Below the pieces are notes generated by a model, which worked only from the letters and a program-made list of their open reading frames with translations, made no database searches and was not told the origin of the DNA. From Nematostella vectensis (Eukaryota; Cnidaria; Anthozoa; Actiniaria; Edwardsiidae), in the NCBI RefSeq assembly GCF_932526225.1, contig NC_064044.1:4742747-4806746 (forward strand): DNA of 64,000 bases. Reading direction: 5' to 3'. Of this stretch, positions 9,926-21,900 are shown piece by piece. The position numbers were made by a program, and so were the translations under genes. The stretch's first letter is position 1, and the number at the start of each line of letters is the position of its first letter.

Positions 9926-12007
9926 ATGGCAGAGCTTCCGGTGGTCGGCTGGAAGCAATTCCTCTGCGACGCAAAGCACAAATTAGCTAAGTCCCTCGGG
10001 TTGGGTTCAGACAGAATGGATAAGTACAGAATCGCGCCGGAAGTGGAAGAAAACAAGAAAGACCCAGAGGGGGCAGCTGAAACAACCGTGCGGCGACCAC
10101 GACAGCAGCCGTTTGATGCAGGAGGACTGTGGGGTGGGTAGTGTTCGCTGTGTGTGTGATTTTCTTTAGCTCATTAGTTGTAGAGCCTCGTGCAAATAGC
10201 CCCAATATCGGCACGAATTTCTGGCAGCGCCTTGATTCAGCTGACAAGACGAGGGATGGTCAGCGAGCTACTTCCGCGAAGCAGCCTACCCCAAAAAACT
10301 TGAATAACAATACTTGCTGTTTTTGCCATGGTGTTGAAAACAGCGCACTATGACGATACACAAACACAGCAAGATCACGGTGCACGAACACTGTATGATC
10401 ATGGTACACGAATACTGTACGACCACGGTACACAAACACTACGATCACGGTGCACGAACACTGTATGATCATGGTACACGAATACTGTACGATCACGGTA
10501 CACGAAAACTGTACGATCACGGTGCACGAACACTGTATGATCATGGTACACGAATACTGTACGATCACGGTACACGAATACTGTACGATCACGGTACACG
10601 AACACTGTACGATCACGATACGCGAAAACTGCACGGTCATCACGGTACACGAACACTGTACGCTCACGATACGCGAAAACTGCACGGTCATCACGGTACA
10701 CGAATACTGCACGATCACGAACACTTTACGATCACGATACGCGAAAACTGCACGGTCATCACGGTACACGAACAATGCAGATTACGGTACACGAACAAGG
10801 CATGATCACGGTACTTCACTTTAATAAATTGCGCTACCTATTGTACAATATGTCAGTGCGCAGCGCAGAGCCGAGTCTAAAGCCCAGCGTGGAAGGCCTC
10901 TGGGCAGCCTCTCATGTCAATTACAGGCAGTAGAAGGTTGTTCCAAAGTCTCAGTGCCTGGGGCAAAAAACAATATATATGTCAGTTCTAGCGTTAGGAA
11001 TAGTATAGAATTCAGAGTGTTGAGTGCGGGGCAAGGCGCGAGACGGTTTCCTCAGATCTTCGAGTGGCAGGATAGAGGCATTATTTAGGCCACTGTTTAG
11101 AAGCACCAATGATGAGGTGCGCCTGCGGTCTTCGAGTGGCTGCCAACCCAGTTTGGAAAGGTGGCGCGTCATTGAGCCGGGTTCGAAGGAGAAGTAGTCT
11201 GCCGTAACAAAGCGTGCTGCGCGCCTCTGGGCTATTTCGATTCCGACGATGAGTTTGCTGGTATGCGGGTCCCAGATAGCACTTGCATATTCCAACAGCG
11301 GCCTAACGAGGCCAACGTTTGTGTCACAAAAGTACATGTACACGAACACGGTACACGAACTAGGCACGATCACGCTACACGAACACTCTACGATCACGAT
11401 ACGCCAAAACTGCACGATCACGGTACACGAACACGGTACACGAACAACACATGATAAACGACCACTGTACGATCACGGTACACGAACTAGGCACCATCAC
11501 GGTACACGAACAAGGCACGAGCACTGTACGATCATGGTACATGAACAAGGCATGACCACAGTACACGAACACGGTGCACGAAGTAGGCACGATACACGAG
11601 CACTGTACATTCACGGTACACAAGCACCAGTAGCGGATCTAGGAGGAGTGTTTAGGGGGTTTAAACCCCCCTTCCCCCTTTGGGATGCCAGAAAGCCATA
11701 TGTAACAGAAAAAGTACAGATTTGTACTAATTGGAGAGAACAGACCTGACCTGTTGACCACGCCGATCGCTTATACATGTGACTTACTTTGCAAATTCCA
11801 GTGCAAAACCTTGATGATTGTACTGACTGGACAGACGAACTATGTTCGCTGGAGCAGATTATACTAGAGGACGAACAAAGTACGGAGCCGACCAACACGA
11901 CACCACGCCATGGGGACACCGCTATCAACACGGAAAACTCACAAGAGGAGGCGCAATGCATGACGGGAGACTGCGCGCGCACCCGTGAAACGCCCGAAAA
12001 CGTGTGA
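9926..12007 (+). CDS. Small two-exon gene, unknown function
   Basis: Exon 1 (9926-10133) starts with ATG in an ACAAAAATGG context and ends at a GTGGGT donor. Exon 2 (11802-12007) follows a TTCCAG acceptor and ends at TGA. The two join in phase 1 to about 137 residues. Exon 1 encodes WKQFLCDAKHKLAKSLGLG and a basic, proline-containing stretch; exon 2 is acidic (DWTDELCSLEQIILEDE) and then Thr/Glu-rich. There is no signal peptide, membrane segment or domain I recognise. The CpG-rich region before the start and consistent codon use in both exons support a real gene. The intron has been invaded by a minisatellite and a LINE fragment. Confidence 0.6.
10350..10820. repeat. 24-bp minisatellite, left part
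   Basis: About twenty units of CGATCACGGTACACGAACAC (period 24, with variants). Since 24 is eight codons, several frames on both strands stay open and encode 8-residue repeats; these are artefacts in an intron. The array continues after the LINE fragment at 11336. Confidence 0.9.
10832..11335 (-). mobile_element. 5'-truncated LINE (non-LTR retrotransposon) fragment
   Basis: On the minus strand this encodes the C-terminal end of a non-LTR reverse transcriptase ORF. It contains VRPLLEYASAIWDPHTS, followed by IEIAQRRAARFV, a hallmark of the post-palm region in CR1/jockey/RTE-like elements, and a degenerate tail with a frame change. The 5' part is missing. It lies in the middle of a 24-bp minisatellite, which continues on both sides, so it inserted into the array or the array spread around it. 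Confidence 0.8.
11336..11625. repeat. 24-bp minisatellite, right part
   Basis: Continuation of the same repeat family (ACGATCACGGTACACGAACA) as 10350-10820, more degenerate, after the LINE fragment. From about 11635 to 11700 a C/G-rich stretch (GTAGCGGATCTAGGAGG...) resembles the edge of another short element, but I cannot delimit it. Confidence 0.8.
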
Positions 12008-12435
12008 ACTGTTTGTTTGTGTACTTTTGTACATTTCTTGTTTCCTAAAACCGTTGATATACCCCGTGTTTCATAGTACCATATATTAGGTATAAACAGA
12101 CAACTTGCAATGGATACATATATAAATAAAGATTTATTTGGTCAGTGTTCACATCGAGAAAATAAACAACACTTAAGAATACGCGGTGTTTGCATTTCAT
12201 TTTTTTCTGCATGGCGCTCGTTTTCCCAGACCAAAGTCTGGGTTCTCTTTGAACACGGGGAGATCGCTTAAGGTCTTTTGAAGGTTGATCAAGGGCAGAC
12301 TCGTTTTGACGCCAGAACAACCAATCAAAACAAAGATCAAAGATTCTGCGCAGGTTTATAAAATTCGACACTCGCTGAACTTTGAACAAACGTCACGGAA
12401 GCTCTGGGTTTGTCGCTAAATTTTCCTATTTCACG
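12008..12435. other. Spacer before the dehydrogenase gene
   Basis: About 430 bp of AT-rich sequence. It holds an AATAAA at about 12126 and another at about 12160 that could serve as polyadenylation signals for the upstream gene. The last 200 bp probably contain the promoter of the dehydrogenase gene. Nothing else is seen. Confidence 0.4.
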
Positions 12436-15400
12436 ATGGCTAACCTAGTTCTAGAGACACTTCAACTACTTGCAACCTTATTTCTACATTATGTAATTGC
12501 GTTCGCACGCCTTTTTGTACCTGTTCCGCGAAAATCTATCCAAGATGAAATCGTCCTTATCACGGGAGCTGGAAGCGGAATTGGGAAAGGAATGGCGATT
12601 GAGTTCGCGAAAATTGGGGCTAAAATTGTCTGTGTGGATATCAACAAACAAGCGAATGACCAGACAGTGGAGGTAATTAAGAGTTTGAATCAGAAAGCGT
12701 TCGGTTACAAGTGCGACTGTAGTAGTCGGGAAGATATCTACCGGGTTGCCGATATTGTGAAGAGAGAAGTTGGCGAAGTGACAATCTTGGTAAATAACGC
12801 AGGAATCGTCAGCGGGAAAAAGTTTCTGGATACCGAAGATTGGATGATTCAGAAAACCATGGAAGTCAACACGATGGCCCACTTCTGGGTAAGTTATTTT
12901 TATGTGGTTGTTTTTTACGTACAGTACATGTGGGCTTCAACTCCCCTCCTTCGTAAAAAGATGAGAAACCGAACCCCCCCCCCCCCCCACTCCCCCTCTA
13001 AAAAGTCTTCTGAATAATACCCATCTATAAAAGCGTATTCTCAATAGAAAAGACGTTCATTAAATAAACAAAATATTCGCATTTCATTTGTGTTGCGCTG
13101 GTGCTTGTGTTTGAGTTTGTTTTTGCTCTTGCATCCTAGTGAGAACCAAACTAAATATAACCTTTAGATAGCATAGCCCATTGTTGTATTCTCCTGTTGC
13201 AGATTCTCGCCCTCAATCCTGACTACATTGTGTTTACATTGCAGACTGTCAAGTCCTTCCTGCCAAGTATGCTGGCCAAAAACCATGGCCACGTGGTTAA
13301 TATCGCATCCTCAGCCGGTTTTTTTGGTGTCCCTGGAATGTGTGATTACTGTTCCTCTAAGTTTGGTGCTGTCGGCTTTGATGAGTCCCTTAGAATGGAG
13401 TTGTCCTCCTTAGGGAAAACTGGCGTGAAGACAACTGTTGTTTGCCCTTATTACATCAATACTGGCATGTTCGATGGAGTGAAAACTAGGTATGGGACCA
13501 TCTCTACAAGTATGCTTACATTAAATATTATCTGTCAATATTCTTTGTTATCCTAGGACAATACCCAGTATACTACATCAAGCTTTCATCAGCTGATTTA
13601 ACACATTGACCCCTCAACCGGCCTGTACCGGCTTTGGGAAGTACCCACAGCCCAAAAAATTCATAAATGCAAATTAAACACATTAAGATGAAGATACTCA
13701 GGCATCTGTCTAAGGGATAAATGGTCTTGAAGATATGCATCCAACCAAGGTGTTGGCAACTACTCTTAAGCCAAATAATAGCACAGGTTCTTTGACAAAT
13801 TTCAAATCAAACAAGGAAAGAAAAGCAGAATAACCCCTCTCAATAAAACGCTCAAAATACAACACAAGGGAGAGAGATCAGCAAACACAGCTCAAGACAC
13901 AAATAGATACCGTTATTCTGATCCTCCAGGTTCATTTCCATGGCCTCAAAACACAATATCCACTCCTTGAAGGCTTGTAAAACCACAAAGATGCCTTTAC
14001 GGATTGCAAAGCATTCTGGGAGATCCAGGGAAAAATTCACGAGGGGAGGGCCAGTCAACACTCCTCTCCCCAAAGTCAGATGTTTTTTTTTAAGTCTTTT
14101 CACCCCGAAGCCAAACAAATCAATTCCAGGTCATACAGACCCAGAATAGCAGTGTAAACAATTTTGGAATCATTTTGGTTTCAGGAAAGACAGCATTTAG
14201 GAGAGCTGTGGTGATTCATTAGAAAATTATTTTCTCATCCAGGCAAAGCCAAACAAGAAAAAATCATCATGAATCCACCTTTGCTTGCAAATATCCATAA
14301 ACAAAGCACTCAGTTATGCCCCAAAAGACTTCATGATGTCCTGAAACACTCTCCTAATATGCTCATAGCTGTATTTTTGATGAAAAATACAAGCAACCAT
14401 CAACTTGTGCTGGCTTCAGCACAACGACGAGGGATTAAAAGTAGGGACCGCAAAGCACTGTTGGAAGACTTGGATACCACTGACTAGGTGCAGCTGTGTT
14501 TGACTTTGACGGGCTGTATAAAACTCAGAATAGGGTGGGAGGTATCTGTTTTCAATCTGTTTTTTTGTAAATTCAGCTCAAAAATAGCCAAGAGTCAATG
14601 GGTTAAGGAAGTGCATGCTTTTGGCAAATTAGGCTTTGATTTTGGATTGTTATTTTAAGATTCCATCACAAGATGTATCTTCCAATGGATAATGAATAGA
14701 ATCAAAAAGCATAAACTGTCAAACAATGGATAATGAATACAATGACAAAGATCCCTAAGATTGATCCCTAAGTGACTGACTAGTCTATTTTCTCGGGACT
14801 TATGACTTTGTCACATTTGTATGTTTTCTCTATTGCAACTTGTCATGCAATAGAATAATTACAAGCTGCACGCCCATTTTCTTACTTGTGACATCCCCTT
14901 TGCAACTTATTTTTCTAGAACTCACTTCTTCTTTCTGCAACAAATTTCTCAAAGTCACAGAAAAAAACCTCTTATGTGACATGGCATTTGTGACTTTTGA
15001 AATTAATTCTTTGTGAGACAAGTTGCAGGCCCTTACCCAGGATTTGGGGTGTGAAATCCGAAAAAGTGGACCTAATTTTTCCAGGGGGGGGGGGGGATGA
15101 GTTCTCTAATAAAAGTCTGACTACCCCAGAGAAAACAACAATGGGATTTTTTTATGCCTTTGCAGTATCTTCACGGGACGTTTATTGTCGAATTTGGCTA
15201 CGTACCAGAGTGATCTAGTTTATGCTTTACAGTTTTGTCTATTGAAAACCTAAAGTAGACATTCGGCCGTTCTGGGCACCCCCAGCACCCCCCTGGGTAT
15301 GGGCTTAAGTTGCCCCTGAAAAGTGCATGTGTGAACAGGGCTTAAGAGATGCCTGTCCTAAAATAATGTTATCTATAATTAGTAAGTCACTTATGATTAT

Positions 15401-16256
15401 GTCAAAGGATCTTTTACTACATGGAACCTGCACTTTAGGATACTGGTTCAAACATATATTTTTTAATGTGCATATCATAGAAATAAATAAAATATAAATT
15501 TAATTTTCATTGTCATGATTGCCATATAAGGCCTATGAAAAGAAAAGAACCTAATTTGCCAAAATTATTGGCAAATTCCTCAGTACATATATAAGAAACT
15601 ATTTAGCAAAACTTGAAATTATGTACTACGCTCTTATTTCGGATTTGTACTTATTCTAGTATTCAGAAATTTTATAACAAAATGATTAAATAGAAAATGT
15701 CGAAGAGTTCATAACGACATCATTTGCAATTACAGGTTTCCATTGTTGTTGCCAATCCTCGACCCTGACTGGGTGGTGAAGGAGATTGTGGATGCTGTAC
15801 TCAGGAACAAAGAAGTCCTCATCCTGCCAAAGATTCTTTCTTTCTTCCTTGTTATAAAATGGTAAGTGGCTGACTGCATGAAAGTGGTCTTTTCTTGAAT
15901 CACCAAATTTACTTGAAGGAACCCCTCTATTCAGTAAATCTCAACAAATGAGGTTTGACAGTCTCCTGCACTTTTGTCGTTAGCGCCTGAAAATAAGTGG
16001 TGAGGAATTTCAGACTGTTTTGCAGGAGACAATCGGGGTTACCAGTTATTCCTCAATTCTCTTCTCCTTGAGTATTGCACTAAACAGTTTCATAATATTA
16101 TATAAGGATTTAAGGATTCTTTATGTTTTGTTCTGAGTCCATTTCTATTATTCTTCTCATAGGATTATTCCAAGCTCTTCGTATGTACTTCTTGCTAATT
16201 ATTTTGGCATAAGCAACTCGATGGAGAGTTTCCGCGGCCGTGCCAAGAAAGACTAG
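12436..16256 (+). CDS. Membrane-anchored short-chain dehydrogenase, SDR16C-like (retinol/17-beta-hydroxysteroid type)
   Basis: Four exons, 12436-12888, 13245-13489, 15736-15861 and 16163-16256, join in frame to 305 residues. An N-terminal hydrophobic anchor (residues about 4-30) is followed by the NAD(P)-binding motif TGAGSGIG (43-50), NNAG (120-123), the active-site Asn in MEVN (about 145), Ser in IASSAG (173/174) and YCSSK (Tyr186, Lys190). All catalytic residues are present. The C-terminus SMESFRGR resembles the ends of RDHE2/RDH10 and HSD17B11/13-type enzymes, which oxidise or reduce retinoids, steroids or lipids at ER or lipid-droplet membranes. The exact substrate cannot be told. Intron 2 holds two short transposons. 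The start is the first ATG in frame before the anchor. Confidence 0.92.
13602..14602. mobile_element. piggyBac-like non-autonomous element (TTAA target)
   Basis: A 1001-bp element is bounded by TTAA at 13598-13601 and 14603-14606. Its ends are inverted: left CACATTGACCCC, right (complement) CCCATTGACTCT. TTAA duplication and CCCATTGAC-like tips are typical of the piggyBac group. The inside shows no transposase frame of useful length, so it is a MITE. It sits in intron 2 of the dehydrogenase gene. Confidence 0.8.
15027..15306. mobile_element. Short inverted-repeat transposon with 7-bp target duplication
   Basis: Ends AGGCCCTTACCCAGG (left) and, in complement, AAGCCCATACCCAGG (right) are inverted. 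Direct repeats AAGTTGC flank them at 15020-15026 and 15307-15313. Inside is a G-run and no coding frame. The 7-8 bp duplication suggests a hAT-like or related superfamily, but this is not certain. Confidence 0.7.
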
Positions 16257-16769
16257 GTTGGATTGGTCAGTACATAACAAAGTTGCAATAACTAAAGAAA
16301 AATGTCAGAGGTCAGCCCTCTTATAACCCAAATGTACAAGGTTTGAAAGTCTTTCAAGTTCTAATTGAATATAGAAATGTTTAAATATAGAGTCATTTTT
16401 TGAGTTCAGAGTTTAATGCAGTTCCAAACAGGGTTCTCCTTTTTTTGGTAGCCTTGTAACAAATAATTTTACTACTGTTTCACTCCCTTAAATAAAAATG
16501 AAATTGACATAACAATAAGTATTCCATAATTCCTGCATTGTGAAAGTGCACTAGTGCGCTTTGTTGATTTGCTCCCAGCCTTGGGTAAGAATCTGCAGGT
16601 CGACCCACCCACCCATCCCCCATGACGTTATGCAATGCACACCCCCTCCATATGTCTTTTTTTTTTTCATAAGTATATAGGAAGAAGAAATATAATACTG
16701 TCATGATAGTTACATCTCTGTGTAGAGCTTTTCATCTTTGGCTGAAAAATGTATTGGTCCTTATATGCC

Positions 16770-17325
16770 ATGTCCAGAGTGACTTTGCCTTGATCATAGT
16801 GACTTTGCCACAATCTTAGGGACTTTGTCATAGCCTGCGTATGTAGCTGGTGGTTATGTTGAGTTTTGTGCGACCATTCAAAACAGACTACTCAACCAGC
16901 TATGCAGGCTATCTTTGCCACAATCATAGTGGCTACCTTGGTCATAATGACTTTACCTTGTGTAAAGAGACTTTGCAACGATAATATTGACTTTGCTTCA
17001 GTCATAGTGACTTTGCCACGGCATAATGACTTTGCCAAGGTCATAATGACTTTGCCTTGGCCATAGAGACTTTGCAACGATAATATTGACTTAAGTCAAA
17101 GTGACTTTGCACGGTCATAGTGACTTTGCCATGGTCGTTATAGCTTTTCCTTGGCCAAAGTGACTTTGCCTTGGATAAAGAGACTTAGCAACAATGATAT
17201 TGACTTTGCTTTCATCATAGTGACTTTGCAACGGTCATAGTGACTTTGCCTTGGTCATAATGACTTTGCCTTGGTCATTACCGACTTTGCTATGGTCATA
17301 TTGACTTTGCCATGGTCAAAGTTTA
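16770..17325. repeat. 20-bp degenerate minisatellite
   Basis: About 25 imperfect units of GACTTTGCCWTGGTCATAAT, period 19-21, lie downstream of the dehydrogenase gene. They contain no convincing coding frame. Confidence 0.85.
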
Positions 17326-18831
17326 TTTCTGGCTACATGGACCTGTTTGTTGTTTATTTTCTTGTGTAACTAACAGTGTTTCTGTAGTTGCTTTTACTGG
17401 TTGTCGCCCTGCAGTTATTAGCTCTTGCTTTCGCAACTTTGCTGCTTTTTCTGCTTCTGCTGTTTTCGTTGTTTTTCTCTACAGGCGCTTACCCAGGACT
17501 GCCATGTCAGACATGGAAAAACCATATAAAAACAATATTTTGGCGCTTCAGGCTGATATTTGGTTCTTATATAAAGTGTAATAATCTGCCAAATCAGCCT
17601 GTAAGCGTTTTTTAAAAAGTAAATAGAATAAGCTTTTTCAGGAAATATGTGATCTGAAGTACTTTGTTTTAATATTTTGTTACATGTAATTGGTGGAACT
17701 TTTACGATGCGAGCAACGAAAAGTAGTGTTTTGATCTCTGATATTTTCTCATATAAGAACAACTTTCATTTTTCTAGGCTCGATTTCAAATCCGGCGGTA
17801 GGCCTTATAGTCATTTTGCGGGCTTACAGAAAAGAGCTGGAATTCGAGCCTATCATTTTTCAGGTTGGATGTATTCTTATATAAATGGTACTTTATTCCC
17901 TAAAATCAGGCGTGGGTGCTGTAGACCCACTTGTTCTTATACGCGTGTTCTTTACTGTGTCATTGCCTAAAATGACTCTGCTTTTATGGCAAAAGGACCC
18001 GATTTCTTGAATCTTTTTAAAAGTTTTTCAATCTTTTTTTTACCCAGTGTCTGACCTCACTTCCTGTATGTGTGATCTCAAGGGTGTTTTTGGATGTGAC
18101 TTCGCATAAAACTGCCACTGGACGTGCCTCCGTCCTCTTGCTTGTTTTTCGCCAAGAATTTGACAAGTAGCTTCCTATTCCAACGTAATAACTTGGATAA
18201 GCGCCTCGTATAAGAAGAAAAATATGAATAAATGGACCCTGGCTACCAGAGGCTCGAGCTTTTTACTCTTTTATTTTCACGCCGATCTTGGCAAGAGGAG
18301 TTTTTGCTAGAATAGGCGCCTCGTCTAGAATGAAAAAAAATATATGAATTAGCTCCTCGCCTAAACCGTGGTGCCCTTTACGACTCTGATGACGAGGGCA
18401 CTTTACATTAGAAGAAAAGTAACGAACTTTTTTTTTTCGGAGCACATTCAACCCATAACCCCAATCTACTATTAACGCGAGCATTGAAGGCGCGAGCATG
18501 CTATCCTCCATTATGAGGACGTTACTCTGCGGCATTTTCAATTATTCGGCGTTTTTGGACGACCCACAGTGACCGAGTCATTAGCGCGTGCCGCCAGATC
18601 GTTACAAAATAATTGCGGCGTCATTACGGGGTAATTACCTTTCAAACGCTCACTTAGTCGTTAACTGTGGCCCATTGACTTGTTGTTATGCGTAATAGCG
18701 CCCGCCAAATTAACCTCAAATATCAAAATAGATTATTAGATTTTTAGAGCGTGGCGACCTCTTGTAAAGCTAAGATTTGAGGCTAAAGTGAGGTTCAATC
18801 TTGAAGTGTCTTCCTCGAAGACAGCGCAGTC
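17326..18831. other. Spacer with foldback sequences
   Basis: Non-coding. A hairpin is at 17542-17609: GGCGCTTCAGGCTGATATTTGG pairs with CCAAATCAGCCTGTAAGCGT around a 25-base loop. The words TTCTTATATAA and AGGCGCYT recur several times (17561, 17873, 18200, 18312), suggesting degraded copies of one family. Short open frames here lack conserved features. Confidence 0.4.
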
Positions 18832-18985
18832 TTTCTTGCTCGAAAAATTCTGTGAAACCTATTTCTCTTGCTCAATAAACTATGTGAAGATGCATTCTTT
18901 CCTGCTCGAAAATTTATGTGAAAACAGGCTTTCTTGTCCGAAAACACAGTATTTTAATGCTTAATAAATTATGTGAAAATAATTT
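18832..18985. repeat. Degenerate tandem repeat, period about 45
   Basis: Three or four copies of a unit containing TTCTTGCTCGAAAA and TATGTGAAAA can be read. They are imperfect and AT-rich, with no coding significance. Confidence 0.5.
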
Positions 18986-21900
18986 ATTAAAAATACCGCT
19001 CAGCAGGTATTTATCGCACAAATTTGTTGCTGGAAGCGCTTCAACGAAACATCAATACCATCAAACAGCCAAAATGTGCCGAATGGTATAGGTTCATGCA
19101 AACCTATCTACAACGCTGGCTCAACGGCGAAATGATCGAATATTATTTTTGAGCGCTAGCATCATTTATTTTACATGTATGTGCATTATTAGGGCACAAA
19201 TAAGCGATAAGTAATTGAATAATTATTTTAGGATATTGTTTGTCATAAAGGGCTTATTGTTTGTACGGAGGCGCTAACGTTTGTAAGAAGCACGCAAATG
19301 ACTTTCGCAAAATACTATTGTTTGCACTTGCTGTAATAAAAGTGTTAATGAATGTTTCGTTCACTGTATTGATTGCGAGTTCTCGTATTATTGATATTTT
19401 GTTTGTGTTATTGTTATGTATCAACGCGCAAATGAAAATACATTTTTTATTCCTGGTTGTCGAATAATGTAAATGAATGTGAAGAAAATGCAATTGTGTT
19501 CACTCAATTATGAAAAGCAAATTATGAAAAGCAAAGTAATGAAAAGCAAAAGGTGTACTACCAATAGTGAAATTTGTTTTTGGATAATGGATCTTGCGTT
19601 CACTGAAGAAATACGCGCACATTTTATTCGCATAAGTCTTTAAGTTAACTTTGACTTGCAGTATCTATTTTCTGCTAAAAACAATAAAGTAAACTAGCTC
19701 AATTGCATGTCTTGGAAATTCAGCCGGATTCGCTGAAGGATTCGTGAGCAAGCTAAGTCTATAGTGAACAATAAGCTTTTGCGCTTAAATGGGATAAATT
19801 TAAAAAAATCAAACTTTGAATTTGTTTGCACAAGTCAACACTGATTTATGAGTCTCTGACAATGCGCATATAAGCTCCTGCAAACAGCAACGCAAGAGAT
19901 TTTAATTTGATTATAAACCATGCTAGTGAACATCCATTACACGGAATCTTATCCCTATTTTTATTCTTTATAACGGCCATTACAACGTTTCTAAGTATGT
20001 AACGGAATTTTGCAATCGCCGCTAGAGGCTTGCTTTCCGTTTTTGTTTGTTTATGTGTTTTATTCGCAAGATACTTTAATTACTGATTAATACGGAGGCA
20101 TTTTTCCATGTGCTGAGCGGTTTCTATGTTTATTGTAAGGTATATGAAATGCCGTTCGTTTGTTTGCCTAAACAGAGAACCTAACGCAACATTGGCGGCG
20201 ACGGCAAGGAGAACGTGACCAAAAAATGCTTTAGCGCTTATCTTTCATGGACCGTACGCAAATAGAACGACGATGCTAGAACACACACAAAAAAAAAACT
20301 GAAAAAAGCCAAACATGAAATACACCGTGAAATGAACTCTGTCTGATACATTTCAGCCGTTTTCCACAAACGATGACGTAAAGCGAGGACAAAGAAGACT
20401 TCTATTTATTGGCAAGCGTAGAAATAAGTTTCTACTGTTTCAGGTTCATTACATTTTTGGGACTATACAAACGAGTTAATTTTATCAAAACTTGTTTTGA
20501 ATTGGGCGTTTATGATAGCGGAGAACGGAGAACATCATGAAGTCTTTACGAACAAACTTGACAACTCTAAAGGGATAAATTTTATATTTTCCCATCCCCA
20601 CCTGCTTCTCTACACAAATTTCTGTGTTTGTTTCTTTTTCTTCTTTTGCGGAAGCCGAGGATCCAGTCCCCTATCCAGCTACCCACTGCTAGGGAAATAA
20701 CGCCCCCCCCCCCCCCCCCCCTCCCCCACCCACCCGCGAACGAAACAGAAAAATGTTTACCAGAAAGACAACGATTTAGTGTCTAGTGAATTCTGACGCT
20801 TTAAAAACGATATTTGATTGAAAGCATCTCGGTTACTATTTGAATTAGCCAATTGAAACAGATGCTTTCTTGGTATCTTACGGTAGAGCCTAAAAAAATT
20901 GGCGGCATAATTACCGTTCTTAGGGCAAAGTTCATAGAATATCCCGCTCGGCAGTGTTGTGTATTTAACGACTGCCTAATTGCCTGTCCACTTGCTGGGT
21001 AAATCTCTGTGGTTTTAACTTCATCGTTTCCGCTAAACTCTAGGACTCATGCATCGCTGCTGTGATTTGTGTCAAAGGCTCTGGGTGAAACCTGCAGTGA
21101 TTAAATATTACAAGTGGTCGCCAAAAGGTCGTTTTAGAACTTCCTGTTTTAAAGAAATCCCCTCATTTGGTAGAAGTCGGCGATAAGTGATGCCGCGACG
21201 GCTTGCTGTCCTCTCGTATCCCCAAAGTGGTAAAAAAACAAGGCGTGGAGGATGAAAGAAGCGCACCCATACCAAACAATTTTGTTTTTGTAACGGGGCG
21301 TCGTTACAAACCATATTTGGAGTTTTAAATCGGGAGCTATTTGGGAGCCCCCCTTCAATTATGCTATTTATTTTCTTATCCGCTTTTAATGTCCTAAAAA
21401 TGTACTTAAACGGTTGTCTTAATTTCGATTTTTTTGCCCCGCCGCACCTCAAAAGAGGTCTGGACGCTAGATTGCCACAGGTTTCCCGCGCACAATTTAT
21501 CTCCAGACTCTTAGATGAATTTGATTGGTTTTCCCTCTCCTCCAACAATGTACATCCCCCGCCCCCTTCTACACACATCCTCTAGCAGTAAGCAGCAAAG
21601 AGCTAATCTTGTTTAACTTGCCTGACATTCTAACATATCAAACAGTTTTGTTCCGTCGTTTTTCATATTTAGATATTTCATGAAATATTCGGAAATTCGC
21701 ATTTGTTTTCGCTTTTTAACCTCACCGAACAATGTCGAGAAATCTCACGTGATCTAAAAGGGATTCCTTTTGCTGCTACGTTTGCTGGCCGACATATTGA
21801 AAAAATGGGTCTGAAAGCTGTCGACGACAGCTGGTAATGGAAAAAATATATTTTTTCACATATGACACTGATATAGTATCAAGCCAGTTGAGAATCCTAA

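Noticed and set aside
10260-10824. Frames of 100-171 codons with HEH or FVYRDR repeats
   Set aside because: 24-bp minisatellite gives 8-residue repeats on both strands and in several phases.
12484-12882. 132-codon minus-strand frame
   Set aside because: Antisense to dehydrogenase exon 1.
21108-21578. 156-codon minus-strand frame in the spacer
   Set aside because: Composition is not protein-like, no recognisable motif; may be a decayed repeat but I cannot show it.
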